A stretch of 35,026 bases of DNA from the NCBI GenBank assembly GCA_003003615.1, contig PVWD01000034.1, positions 1 to 35,026 of the forward strand. The letters are read 5' to 3'. The stretch is from a filamentous cyanobacterium CCP2. GTDB taxonomy: Bacteria; Cyanobacteriota; Cyanobacteriia; Elainellales; Elainellaceae. Positions 8,939 through 17,645 of this stretch are shown here, in pieces; the first letter of the stretch is position 1; every line of letters starts with the position of its first letter. The translations under genes and the position numbers were made by a program. A model generated the notes under the pieces. It had not been told where the DNA came from. It did not search any database and saw only the letters and a program-made list of their open reading frames with translations.

Positions 8939-10282
8939 TTACTGCGCCTGCAACTCCTCAATTTGCGTATTAAAGTAGCTGACTTTATAGTTGAGCCGTT
9001 GAGCGATCGTCAGGGCATTGCGGAACGCTGAAACAGCCTCTCCATTGTTGCCCATAACCCGATGGATTTGCCCCACTTGGTCGTAGGTGTTCATGATGCC
9101 AAAGTCATCGTAGGACTGTTGCCGAACATCCAGAAGAAGTTGATAAACCACCAGCGCATCGTCTAGCCGCTCCAGTGTTACGTACAGATTTGCTAACCGT
9201 TGTAGCGCATCACCCGCATAGGCATACTGCTGAGTCGATCGGGCAATGGCAAACGCCTCTTGATAATTGGTGGCAGCTAGATCGGGTCGGTCGATCGCCA
9301 AATATTGATCCCCGATTATCTGCTTTAATGATGAGATTTGCTCAAACTCTTGGCGGCTCTGGTAAATGTCGATTAAACGTTGCTGCACAACGATCGCCTG
9401 TTCAGGCTGACGATTGTCCTGGTAAATTCGTGAAAGCTGCTGGAGTGCCTGAATTTCTATTGCCCGATCGCTTTGGGCCTGGGCTAAGACAAGAAGTTGC
9501 TCATAGGCACTGGAGGCATTGGGATAATCAAACCACGCTAAGTGCATTTCGCCTAAGGCTTGCAAAATCTGCCGTTCGCGGTTAGCATTTTGCTCCTGGC
9601 GGACTTGTACCAGCAAGGTTTCATACAAAGCGGCTGCCTGATCCCGCGCCCGCATAGACTGATACGCTTGAGCAATTCGCAACAGTAAATCATAGTCAAC
9701 CGGCGATCGAGCCTCTACTTCTTGTTGAATTTCCTGCAACCGTTGCGTAATCACCCGTACTTCCGTCACCTGGTTCTCTCGCCAAGCAATTTCCCCGACA
9801 CGGCTCAGCGATCCCACTTCCGCCTCAACGCCCAAAAACCGCCGCAAACGCAGTTCCCGGTTCCAAAGCTCAAACGCCCCCGCGATGTCTCCTGCTTGAA
9901 GGGCCGCCTGAGCCTGCTGATTTAATTCATTGAGCGAGGCATCCAAAATATTGCGTTCCTGCGGACTCAGGGGACGTTCAATCACCAGTGTTGGCAGGAG
10001 TGGATCTGGCTCTGTCAGTTCTAAGGGATTTTGAGGAGCACCGTCTACCGTTTGGGCGGGTTCAGGGAAAGTGGCTGGAACATCAGGCAGTTCAGGAGAT
10101 CCGTCAGGAGATTCGGGAGAAAGTTCGGGAGACAGCTCAGGAGAACTTTCCTCAAGCTCATTGAGAGCCTCTGGAGGAGATTCAGGAGCAGATTGGGCGA
10201 TCGACGGAGAAACTGCCAGCAGTGAAAATCCCAAGGAGAGCAGCAGCATCGTGATGTTGCCCCATTGTTTAAAACCGTACAT
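8939..10282 (-). CDS. Exported tetratricopeptide (TPR) repeat protein
   Basis: The protein is 447 residues when started at 10282, where AAAGGGGG gives a good ribosome site about 9 bases upstream; an open frame extends to 10432 but lacks support. Residues 1-30 look like a signal peptide (NITMLLLSLGFSLLAVSPSIAQ), so export to the periplasm or membrane is likely. Residues about 31-70 are a Pro/Glu/Ser-rich linker with tandem SPELSPELSPESP units. The remainder is a series of helical TPR-like repeats (for example ALGEMHLAWFDYPNASSAYE, ALQRLANLYVTLERLDDALV). TPR arrays are protein-binding scaffolds; the partner is unknown. Confidence 0.8.
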   Translation of the reverse strand: MYGFKQWGNITMLLLSLGFSLLAVSPSIAQSAPESPPEALNELEESSPELSPELSPESPDGSPELPDVPATFPEPAQTVDGAPQNPLELTEPDPLLPTLVIERPLSPQERNILDASLNELNQQAQAALQAGDIAGAFELWNRELRLRRFLGVEAEVGSLSRVGEIAWRENQVTEVRVITQRLQEIQQEVEARSPVDYDLLLRIAQAYQSMRARDQAAALYETLLVQVRQEQNANRERQILQALGEMHLAWFDYPNASSAYEQLLVLAQAQSDRAIEIQALQQLSRIYQDNRQPEQAIVVQQRLIDIYQSRQEFEQISSLKQIIGDQYLAIDRPDLAATNYQEAFAIARSTQQYAYAGDALQRLANLYVTLERLDDALVVYQLLLDVRQQSYDDFGIMNTYDQVGQIHRVMGNNGEAVSAFRNALTIAQRLNYKVSYFNTQIEELQAQ

Positions 10283-10632
10283 ACGCCTGACCCCCTTTCC
10301 ATCCCTACTCATAAACTTAAGTTTTTTGGCAAACAACTTCAGCACAGTGCCTTTGGTCAATTCTCTTTTGGGTGAAATAACCTTTGGCAAATGATCCAAA
10401 ACCAGTGATTTAGAACCAACGCAGAGATACACCTTTTACAGTTTAATCACTCAACTTAGACGAATCCAATTCAGTTAGCCCATATTCATCTTTCTCACTC
10501 TTTTACTTAGACGAACTGCCTGCGATCGCAACTGAGTTTATCCAGTCGGCTCCCCTACTGGTATGACATAATGAATTGAACTTTGATGAACGATGAGCAA
10601 GTTGGACGATTACCAACGAGGGTGAGCAGAGC

Positions 10633-11928
10633 GTGAAAGTCTTAGTTGTCGGTAGTGGGGGTCGCGAACACGCCCTTACATGGAAATTGCTACAGTCGGC
10701 GCGGGTTCAGGAAGTATTTTGCATCCCAGGGAATGGTGGGACAGCAGGGCTGGAACGTTGTCGCAATTTGGCATTATCAGTAAGCGATTTTGAAGGGATC
10801 AGCCGCTTTGCCCTGGTGAATAATATTGCGCTGATTGTGGTTGGCCCAGAGGCTCCTTTGGCGGCTGGCATCACAGACTATTTGCAGCAGCAAGGACTGA
10901 CCGTATTTGGCCCCACCCAGTCCGGTGCTCAGATTGAAGCGAGCAAATCGTGGGCAAAAGACCTCATGGAAGAGGCAAAGATTCCTACGGCCAAAGCCAA
11001 AGTTTTTACAGAGCCGGATATGGCAATTACCTTTGTCAAAGCGCAGGGAGTGCCGATCGTCATTAAGGCAGACGGATTAGCTTCTGGTAAGGGGGTGACG
11101 GTGGCCATGACGCTTGAAGAGGCGATTGAGGCGATCGAAGCGGCTCTGGGGGGGCAGTTTGGCGAGGCGAGCAAGCAGATTGTGATTGAGGAATATTTAA
11201 CCGGGCAGGAAGCTTCTGTTTTAGCTGTAACCGATGGGATCACGATTCGTCCTTTGGTTCCGGCCCAAGACCATAAGCGCATTGGTGAAGGCGATACGGG
11301 CCTCAATACCGGCGGAATGGGAGCCTATGCCCCCGCTCCGGTTGTCACGCCAGAGTGCATGGAGCGCATTCAGCAGGAAATTTTGGAACCGACGATCGCC
11401 GCTCTCCGCCAGCGCAACATTGACTACCGAGGAGTCCTTTATGCAGGGTTGATGATTACCCCGGAGGGCGACCCCAAAGTAATTGAATTTAACTGTCGCT
11501 TTGGTGATCCGGAAACTCAAGTGGTTTTGCCGCTGTTGGAAACTCCCCTCGACAGTATTCTCATGGCCTGTGTGCAACAACGACTCGACCAACTGCCGCC
11601 GATCGACTGGAAGCCAGGAGCCGCAGCTGCTTGCGTGGTGGTGGCATCGGGTGGCTATCCAGAAGCTTACAAAAAGGGGTTGCCCCTGAAGGGTATTGAG
11701 CGGGCGGAGACAAAGGGGGCCGTTGTGTTCCATGCAGGGACAAAGCTGAAGCAAAATCATCTGGTGACAGACGGGGGGCGCGTTTTGGGCGTGACGGCCG
11801 TGGGTGAAAGCTTTCAGGCGGCGATCGATCAGGCGTATGCGGCAGTGGAATGCATTGAATTTGAAGGAATGTATTACCGGCGCGATATTGGACATCGCGT
11901 GATTCACGGGCAGAGCATAATAGAATAG
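10633..11928 (+). CDS. purD: Phosphoribosylamine-glycine ligase PurD
   Basis: PurD joins glycine to 5-phosphoribosylamine using ATP, the second step of purine synthesis. The 431-residue protein begins at a GTG codon and opens MKVLVVGSGGREHAL, the family N-terminus. The IPGNGGTAG loop is at 31-39, the ATP-grasp segment KADGLASGKG at 145-154, and the metal/ATP-binding EFNCRFGDPETQ motif lies in the second half. Length is normal. A GAGGGTGAG stretch lies just upstream as a ribosome site. It is followed after 32 bases by nblS on the same strand, so the two are probably co-transcribed. Confidence 0.96.
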   Translation: MKVLVVGSGGREHALTWKLLQSARVQEVFCIPGNGGTAGLERCRNLALSVSDFEGISRFALVNNIALIVVGPEAPLAAGITDYLQQQGLTVFGPTQSGAQIEASKSWAKDLMEEAKIPTAKAKVFTEPDMAITFVKAQGVPIVIKADGLASGKGVTVAMTLEEAIEAIEAALGGQFGEASKQIVIEEYLTGQEASVLAVTDGITIRPLVPAQDHKRIGEGDTGLNTGGMGAYAPAPVVTPECMERIQQEILEPTIAALRQRNIDYRGVLYAGLMITPEGDPKVIEFNCRFGDPETQVVLPLLETPLDSILMACVQQRLDQLPPIDWKPGAAAACVVVASGGYPEAYKKGLPLKGIERAETKGAVVFHAGTKLKQNHLVTDGGRVLGVTAVGESFQAAIDQAYAAVECIEFEGMYYRRDIGHRVIHGQSIIE

Positions 11929-11960
11929 TAGGACTATTTACTTATTGGTGTTGATTTGTT

Positions 11961-13973
11961 TTGTTAAACTTGCTCAACCAGATTAGGGAAATCATCGCTC
12001 GATGGTGGTCAGAATTTACGCTTCAGACCCGCCTGATGGCTGTGGCCACGCTGGTCGTTTCGTTGCTGATGAGTGGTTTAACCTTCTGGGCAGTCAATTC
12101 TATTCAACAAGATGCCCGCCTCAACGATACTCGCTTTGGTCGAGATTTGGGCCTGTTGCTGGCTGCCAACGTCGCCCCTCTGATTGGTGAGGACAATCGC
12201 ACTGAACTAGCTCGGTTTTCCCACAGCTTTTACAGCAGCACCTCTAGCGTTCGCTACATGCTCTATGCCGATGAAGATGGCAACATTTTCTTTGGCATCC
12301 CGTTTTCTGAATCGGAAGTGCAGAATTCTTTGACGATTCGACGGCGAATGCAGCTTCCCGATAACTATGCCGAAAACCTGGAAGAACCCATGGTGCGGCA
12401 ACACATTACGCCGGATGGTGAGGTAACGGATGTTTTCATTCCGCTTAATTACGATGGCCGGTATTTGGGCGTTCTGGCTCTGGGCATCAACCCTAACCCT
12501 ACGGTGGTGACTTCATCTCATCTAACGCGGGATGTGACGATCGCTGTTTTCATTTCCATTTGGGTCATGGTGATTTTGGGGGCAGTGTTTAACGCGCTGA
12601 TTATCACCCGACCGATTAAAGAGCTTTTGTCTGGGGTGAAAAACATTGCGGCGGGGAATTTTAAGCAGCGCATTGATTTACCCGTGCGAGGGGAACTGGG
12701 CGAGTTAATTCTCAACTTCAATGAAATGGCGGAGCGGCTGAAAAGCTATGAGGAACAAAACATTGAGGAATTGACGGCTGAAAAGGCCAAGCTGGAAACG
12801 CTGATGTCTACGATCGCCGATGGGGCCGTGTTGCTCGACAGCAGCCTGCGGGTAATTTTGGCCAACCCCACTGCCCAGCGAATTTTTGCCTGGGATGGAA
12901 ATGGGACGATCGTGGGTGAAAATGTGCTGCATCATTTGCCCAGTGCTGTCAATATTGAACTCACACGACCGCTTTATCAGCTTGCCTCTGGTGATCCACC
13001 GTCTGAACTGCGGGAAGGGGCAGAGTTTCGGATTGCTCTGCCTGAGCCAACCAACCGCACGGTTAGACTGCTGCTCAACACGGTGTTAGACCAACATCGG
13101 GAAAATGTTCGGGGCATTGCGATGACAGTTCAAGATATTACTCGCGAGGTGGAACTGAATGAGGCAAAGAGCCAATTCATCAGCAATGTTTCCCATGAAT
13201 TGCGAACGCCCTTATTCAATATCAAATCGTTCATTGAAACTTTGCATGAGTATGGCGATAATCTCAGCGAAACCGAACGGCGGGAATTCCTGGAAACGGC
13301 AAACCGGGAAACCGATCGCCTAACGCGGTTAGTGAATGATGTATTGGATTTGTCGCGCTTGGAGTCAAACAAGCGATACCACTTTGAACCTGTCGAAATT
13401 ACGCAGCCGATCGAACAAACGATTCGTACTCACCAACTGAATGCTAGAGATAAAGGAATTGAGCTTGTCCAGGAGATTGAACTGGATTTGCCTCCAGTTT
13501 TGGGTAATTATGATCTGCTGCTGCAAGTCTTTTCTAACTTGATGGGGAACGGGCTGAAGTTTACTTCGGCGGGTGGTAGGGTGGCAATTCGGGCATATTT
13601 ACTGGAGCCGGAGCATCCTCATTTTGTGGCAACGCATGTTCGCGTTGAAGTGTCGGATACGGGGATTGGGATCGATCCAGAAGATCAAGCGGCGATTTTC
13701 GATCGGTTTTTCCGCGTGGAGAATCGAGTGCATACGTTGGAAGGGACGGGGCTGGGGCTGTCGATCGTGCGGAATATTATCGAGAAGCACTACAGCGAGG
13801 TGCATTTGGTGAGCGAAGTTGGGGTGGGGACAACTTTCTGGTTTGATCTAGCTATTTTCCAGGAAAATGCTCCTGTGATTGAAAACTTGCCCGTTGTTGA
13901 CACGAATGAATCAGAGCTACCGCTAGATCATCTGGTTTTGCCACGATCGGGGATTGATGTGGAAAACGGATGA
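11961..13973 (+). CDS. nblS: NblS/Hik33-type membrane sensor histidine kinase
   Basis: The 670-residue kinase begins at TTG. It has a membrane segment at about 27-46, a periplasmic sensor loop (about 47-187), a second membrane segment (about 191-213), HAMP (214-266), PAS (about 275-390), HisKA with the phospho-accepting H412 in FISNVSHELRTP, and a HATPase domain with the N-box SNLMGNGLKFTSAGG, G1 SDTGIGID and G2 GTGLGLS. The order and the sensor-loop sequence match NblS/Hik33/DspA, the conserved cyanobacterial kinase that controls high-light and nutrient-stress genes through RpaB and NblR-type partners (family knowledge). Its stop lies only 8 bases from the distal end of a convergently transcribed CRISPR array. 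Confidence 0.9.
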   Translation: MLNLLNQIREIIARWWSEFTLQTRLMAVATLVVSLLMSGLTFWAVNSIQQDARLNDTRFGRDLGLLLAANVAPLIGEDNRTELARFSHSFYSSTSSVRYMLYADEDGNIFFGIPFSESEVQNSLTIRRRMQLPDNYAENLEEPMVRQHITPDGEVTDVFIPLNYDGRYLGVLALGINPNPTVVTSSHLTRDVTIAVFISIWVMVILGAVFNALIITRPIKELLSGVKNIAAGNFKQRIDLPVRGELGELILNFNEMAERLKSYEEQNIEELTAEKAKLETLMSTIADGAVLLDSSLRVILANPTAQRIFAWDGNGTIVGENVLHHLPSAVNIELTRPLYQLASGDPPSELREGAEFRIALPEPTNRTVRLLLNTVLDQHRENVRGIAMTVQDITREVELNEAKSQFISNVSHELRTPLFNIKSFIETLHEYGDNLSETERREFLETANRETDRLTRLVNDVLDLSRLESNKRYHFEPVEITQPIEQTIRTHQLNARDKGIELVQEIELDLPPVLGNYDLLLQVFSNLMGNGLKFTSAGGRVAIRAYLLEPEHPHFVATHVRVEVSDTGIGIDPEDQAAIFDRFFRVENRVHTLEGTGLGLSIVRNIIEKHYSEVHLVSEVGVGTTFWFDLAIFQENAPVIENLPVVDTNESELPLDHLVLPRSGIDVENG

Positions 13974-13981
13974 GCGACTGT

Positions 13982-16462
13982 GTTTCAGTCCCGTTGCCGG
14001 GATTAGTTGAGTGGAAAGCCAGAGCCGAATTCACCAATTAACAATTGAATAAAAGGGTTTCAGTCCCGTTGCCGGGATTAGTTGAGTGGAAAGACTCCAA
14101 GAGACGAAAGATTAACGACTTCATGATATGTTTCAGTCCCGTTGCCGGGATTAGTTGAGTGGAAAGCAGAAACTTCCTGTGCAAACGCCGGACTAATTAA
14201 CCAGGGTTTCAGTCCCGTTGCCGGGATTAGTTGAGTGGAAAGAATCATGCACTTCGTTGAGCAGATTGGCGATCGAATCGTTTCAGTCCCGTTGCCGGGA
14301 TTAGTTGAGTGGAAAGAATCTGCCTGCGGAATTTCACCTTGAATTTTCTGCATGTTTCAGTCCCGTTGCCGGGATTAGTTGAGTGGAAAGCCCCCCGATT
14401 TGCAGTCAGCCTCAGCCAAGTTTGAAGTTTCAGTCCCGTTGCCGGGATTAGTTGAGTGGAAAGCTTCCGAACATAGGGCGGTTCGGTCACTTTCAGGCTG
14501 AGTTTCAGTCCCGTTGCCGGGATTAGTTGAGTGGAAAGCACAGGGGTCAATGCGCTCGGATTCCGGAAGGGCACTGTTTCAGTCCCGTTGCCGGGATTAG
14601 TTGAGTGGAAAGTTTGATCTGGGACAGATAGAGATTTTGCCTGAAGTGTTTCAGTCCCGTTGCCGGGATTAGTTGAGTGGAAAGATCCTCGTCAAAGGTG
14701 AGTGTGGCAGGCAGAGAAACAGTTTCAGTCCCGTTGCCGGGATTAGTTGAGTGGAAAGGTGGTGGCGGGCCCGGCAAGTTGCCGATCGCCCTTACGGTTT
14801 CAGTCCCGTTGCCGGGATTAGTTGAGTGGAAAGCATCGGCTTTAGGTGGGCGGCAAACGAGATCACGTTTCAGTTTCAGTCCCGTTGCCGGGATTAGTTG
14901 AGTGGAAAGCCTCTACCCACTCCCCAGAAGGAGTCTTTATGGAAGAGTTTCAGTCCCGTTGCCGGGATTAGTTGAGTGGAAAGTTTAGCCCGCGATCGCC
15001 TTTACCAAAACTTGTTCCTCGTTTCAGTCCCGTTGCCGGGATTAGTTGAGTGGAAAGCTTTCCCAGTGGCGAAACCAAAAAAAGGGAAGTGCGTTTCAGT
15101 CCCGTTGCCGGGATTAGTTGAGTGGAAAGCACATGAAGATGCTGCGGTGGTCAGGCAACTTGCAAGTTTCAGTCCCGTTGCCGGGATTAGTTGAGTGGAA
15201 AGTTGTTTGCCTCTGCTTTACCCACAGGACTCACCGACACCCGTTTCAGTCCCGTTGCCGGGATTAGTTGAGTGGAAAGACATCCAAGCCTGTCCAGCCG
15301 CCAAGTCCACCCGCTAACGTTTCAGTCCCGTTGCCGGGATTAGTTGAGTGGAAAGACTACATCGTCAAAAACTCAGTGAAGGCACATCAATCAGCGTTTC
15401 AGTCCCGTTGCCGGGATTAGTTGAGTGGAAAGCTTGACATAGGTTTGACCACCGATCGACTTACTAGCCAAGTTTCAGTCCCGTTGCCGGGATTAGTTGA
15501 GTGGAAAGGAAGCCCCCGATCTCTGCAACTTTGATGATGGCAAAGTTTCAGTCCCGTTGCCGGGATTAGTTGAGTGGAAAGCAGCCGCTTTAGAGCCGCA
15601 GAAGCGGTATCTGTTTTGGTTTCAGTCCCGTTGCCGGGATTAGTTGAGTGGAAAGGTTAAGAGAGGCTTATTCAGAACGGCTTCAAATTGGGTTTCAGTC
15701 CCGTTGCCGGGATTAGTTGAGTGGAAAGCTACTTTCGGACTAGTCGGAAAACTCAACGGAATCAGGTTTCAGTCCCGTTGCCGGGATTAGTTGAGTGGAA
15801 AGCGCTGACTGGAGTACGCTTGGCATCTGCCTTGTGATGTTTCAGTCCCGTTGCCGGGATTAGTTGAGTGGAAAGTTCAAGACGAGTGGGGGCGATCGGG
15901 GGACGGGTGAGTTTCAGTCCCGTTGCCGGGATTAGTTGAGTGGAAAGAAGCTGAAGGGCGCAATTTTGGCAGCCGGTGAAAATGTTTCAGTCCCGTTGCC
16001 GGGATTAGTTGAGTGGAAAGGAGGAGGGCGCGACTGGGTGACGCGGTTCTGGTAAGTTTCAGTCCCGTTGCCGGGATTAGTTGAGTGGAAAGTTGCCAAC
16101 AGTCCTGTACTGCAATTTGGCACAGAGCAAGGTTTCAGTCCCGTTGCCGGGATTAGTTGAGTGGAAAGATACGGCGGAGTTAGCAACAGGGCTGCAATGC
16201 ACTGGTTTCAGTCCCGTTGCCGGGATTAGTTGAGTGGAAAGAGAGCGCGATCGGTCGCCTTGCCACTTTGTATAACGCGTTTCAGTCCCGTTGCCGGGAT
16301 TAGTTGAGTGGAAAGGCAGCAGCCCCCCAGCGAACGCTTCTCTTAGCACGAGGTTTCAGTCCCGTTGCCGGGATTAGTTGAGTGGAAAGCATCGTGACAA
16401 TCGAAATTAATGAGAACATGGAAAAGTTTCAGTCCCGTTGCCGGGATTAGTTGAGTGGAAAG
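13982..16462 (-). CRISPR. Type I-D CRISPR array 1: 34 repeats, 33 spacers
   Basis: A 37-base repeat recurs 34 times at about 74-base intervals, with spacers of about 35-41 bases. On the plus strand the unit runs GTTTCAGTCCCGTTGCCGGG to TTGAGTGGAAAG. Type I-D repeats conventionally end in GGGACTGAAAC, so crRNA is expected from the minus strand, with handle ACTGAAAC and stem TCCCG-GCAA-CGGGA. The leader is therefore on the right (16463 onward) and the newest spacer is next to 16426. I found no variant repeat, not even at the old end near 13982, which suggests little decay. Six spacers contain CGATCG. Confidence 0.99.
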
Positions 16463-16655
16463 GCCGCCCTCTAGATCTGCCTTACTGAGCCAGTTTCAAA
16501 ACTAATTTTCGCAAAGGTCAGTTCGCACCCCCAACCCAAGCGTAAAATTTTGTGGCAAAACAGCATAGTATTCAGTAAAACTATTGATTTTTCAAGGTTC
16601 TAAGCATTTCGCGAACCTCCCAGGAAATTTACCCTTGCTTTGGTTCGCTAAAATC
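16463..16655 (-). promoter_or_regulatory. Leader of CRISPR array 1
   Basis: This region lies between the WYL gene end and the first repeat of array 1, read on the minus strand. Two blocks are shared with the leader of array 2: one at 16576-16624 (CCTGGGAGGTTCGCGAAATG then CTTAGAACCTTGAAAA and ATAGTTTTA) and one at 16506-16519 (GACCTTTGCGAAAA), the latter 43 bases from the first repeat. Shared position and sequence mark it as the functional leader for transcription and spacer integration. Confidence 0.85.
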
Positions 16656-16703
16656 CAGCATACCCCGATCGCTTGAAGATGTCACCCAAATAATGAACAT
16701 TTT

Positions 16704-17561
16704 TTATCGATCGTACCGTTCATAAAGAGCCTGAACCTCTTGTTTCATTCGATCGCGCATTGCGTTAGGTGAAATAATTTCACAATCCTGCCCATATCGC
16801 AAAACTTCCCGCATAAACCAAAATGAGTGGGCAACACGCCGTACCACTCGTCGGACTTGAGGTAGTTCTGCTAACCATTCATTCACCTCATCTTTAGCTG
16901 TTTTACTGCGATAGGCAAAAGCCAATCCTCGGAACAGGTGCATTTCAACCAAAATTGCTGTTAGTTCTGCATACCACTCACCATTCACTGGAGCAATCAC
17001 AGCATCAGTAATGCGATCGATCCGCAAACACCAATTATGAGTTAAATCTGGCAAATCCTGGTTTCCCTCCGTCTCCTCACACCAACAATCTAAATATTGG
17101 CGATCCTCATACGTCACAATTTCCGCATGGCGAATCGTAAATTGCCAAATCCGTTCAGCCGCGTCCTGGTAAGACAACTGAAACGGTTGCTGACGACGAA
17201 TATAACGTTCCACTTCCAACCGCCAAGGAAAAGCCGGTCTTTCAACAAATTGCTCAAGCTCAGTTCTTAGCGGAATTGTCAGTTCACTGCGCTCTAAGAG
17301 CAAATGAGCGATCATCACCGCTGCTTCAATCCGTCCTGCATCAATCAACGCAGTTCGGGCCTGATTTAAAGCATTAATTCGTTCCTTTGTCCAATCATGA
17401 TTCGGTGCAATCACCAGTTGCCGACGGGCGATCGCCTCCACCAACCTGGAAATATTGGGACGATCGCCCCAAGTCATACCAAATTCTAGAGCTAGTGCTT
17501 CTAGCTTTGATTTGTCTAACTCGGAAACTGATAGTGTAACTGACTGACCTCGACGACCCAT
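16704..17561 (-). CDS. WYL-domain transcriptional regulator of the CRISPR locus
   Basis: I start this 285-residue protein at the ATG at 17561 (MGRRGQSVTLSVSELD); a longer frame to 17636 would overlap the cas3' start region. Residues 1-50 look like a ribbon-helix-helix DNA-binding unit (a strand followed by helices KSKLEALALEFG and NISRLVEAIARRQL). Residues about 120-190 resemble a WYL domain (RQQPFQLSYQDA, then HAEIVTYEDRQYLDCWCEE). WYL proteins bind nucleic-acid ligands and often control CRISPR loci; in cyanobacteria at least one acts as a repressor. It is divergent from cas3' by 84 bases and lies upstream of array 1 on the same strand, so it may control both. Confidence 0.8.
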   Translation of the reverse strand: MGRRGQSVTLSVSELDKSKLEALALEFGMTWGDRPNISRLVEAIARRQLVIAPNHDWTKERINALNQARTALIDAGRIEAAVMIAHLLLERSELTIPLRTELEQFVERPAFPWRLEVERYIRRQQPFQLSYQDAAERIWQFTIRHAEIVTYEDRQYLDCWCEETEGNQDLPDLTHNWCLRIDRITDAVIAPVNGEWYAELTAILVEMHLFRGLAFAYRSKTAKDEVNEWLAELPQVRRVVRRVAHSFWFMREVLRYGQDCEIISPNAMRDRMKQEVQALYERYDR

Positions 17562-17645
17562 TTGTACGTACACTTTGAACTTGACTATTCCTAGTATGGA
17601 TGACAGTATGGATGTATTGCAAGCAGTTACGTGCACATTACTGCG
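17562..17645. promoter_or_regulatory. Divergent wyl/cas3' promoter region with a 10-bp direct repeat
   Basis: The only gap between the two halves of the CRISPR locus. AGTATGGATG occurs twice, at 17593-17602 and 17605-17614, a 12-base period. TTGACT at 17581-17586 could be a plus-strand -35 box with a weak CAGTAT at 17604-17609. Ribbon-helix-helix proteins commonly bind tandem sites of about this spacing, so the repeat is a candidate operator for the WYL regulator (inference). Confidence 0.5.

Noticed and set aside
14078-16349. Several ORFs on both strands across array 1 with repeated FHSTNPGNGTET / SVPLPGLVEWK peptides
   Set aside because: They are translations of the 37-base CRISPR repeat, not genes.
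17562-17636. Longer WYL protein starting near 17636
   Set aside because: It would overlap the cas3' start and read through the direct-repeat promoter region; MGRRGQS is a more natural RHH start.
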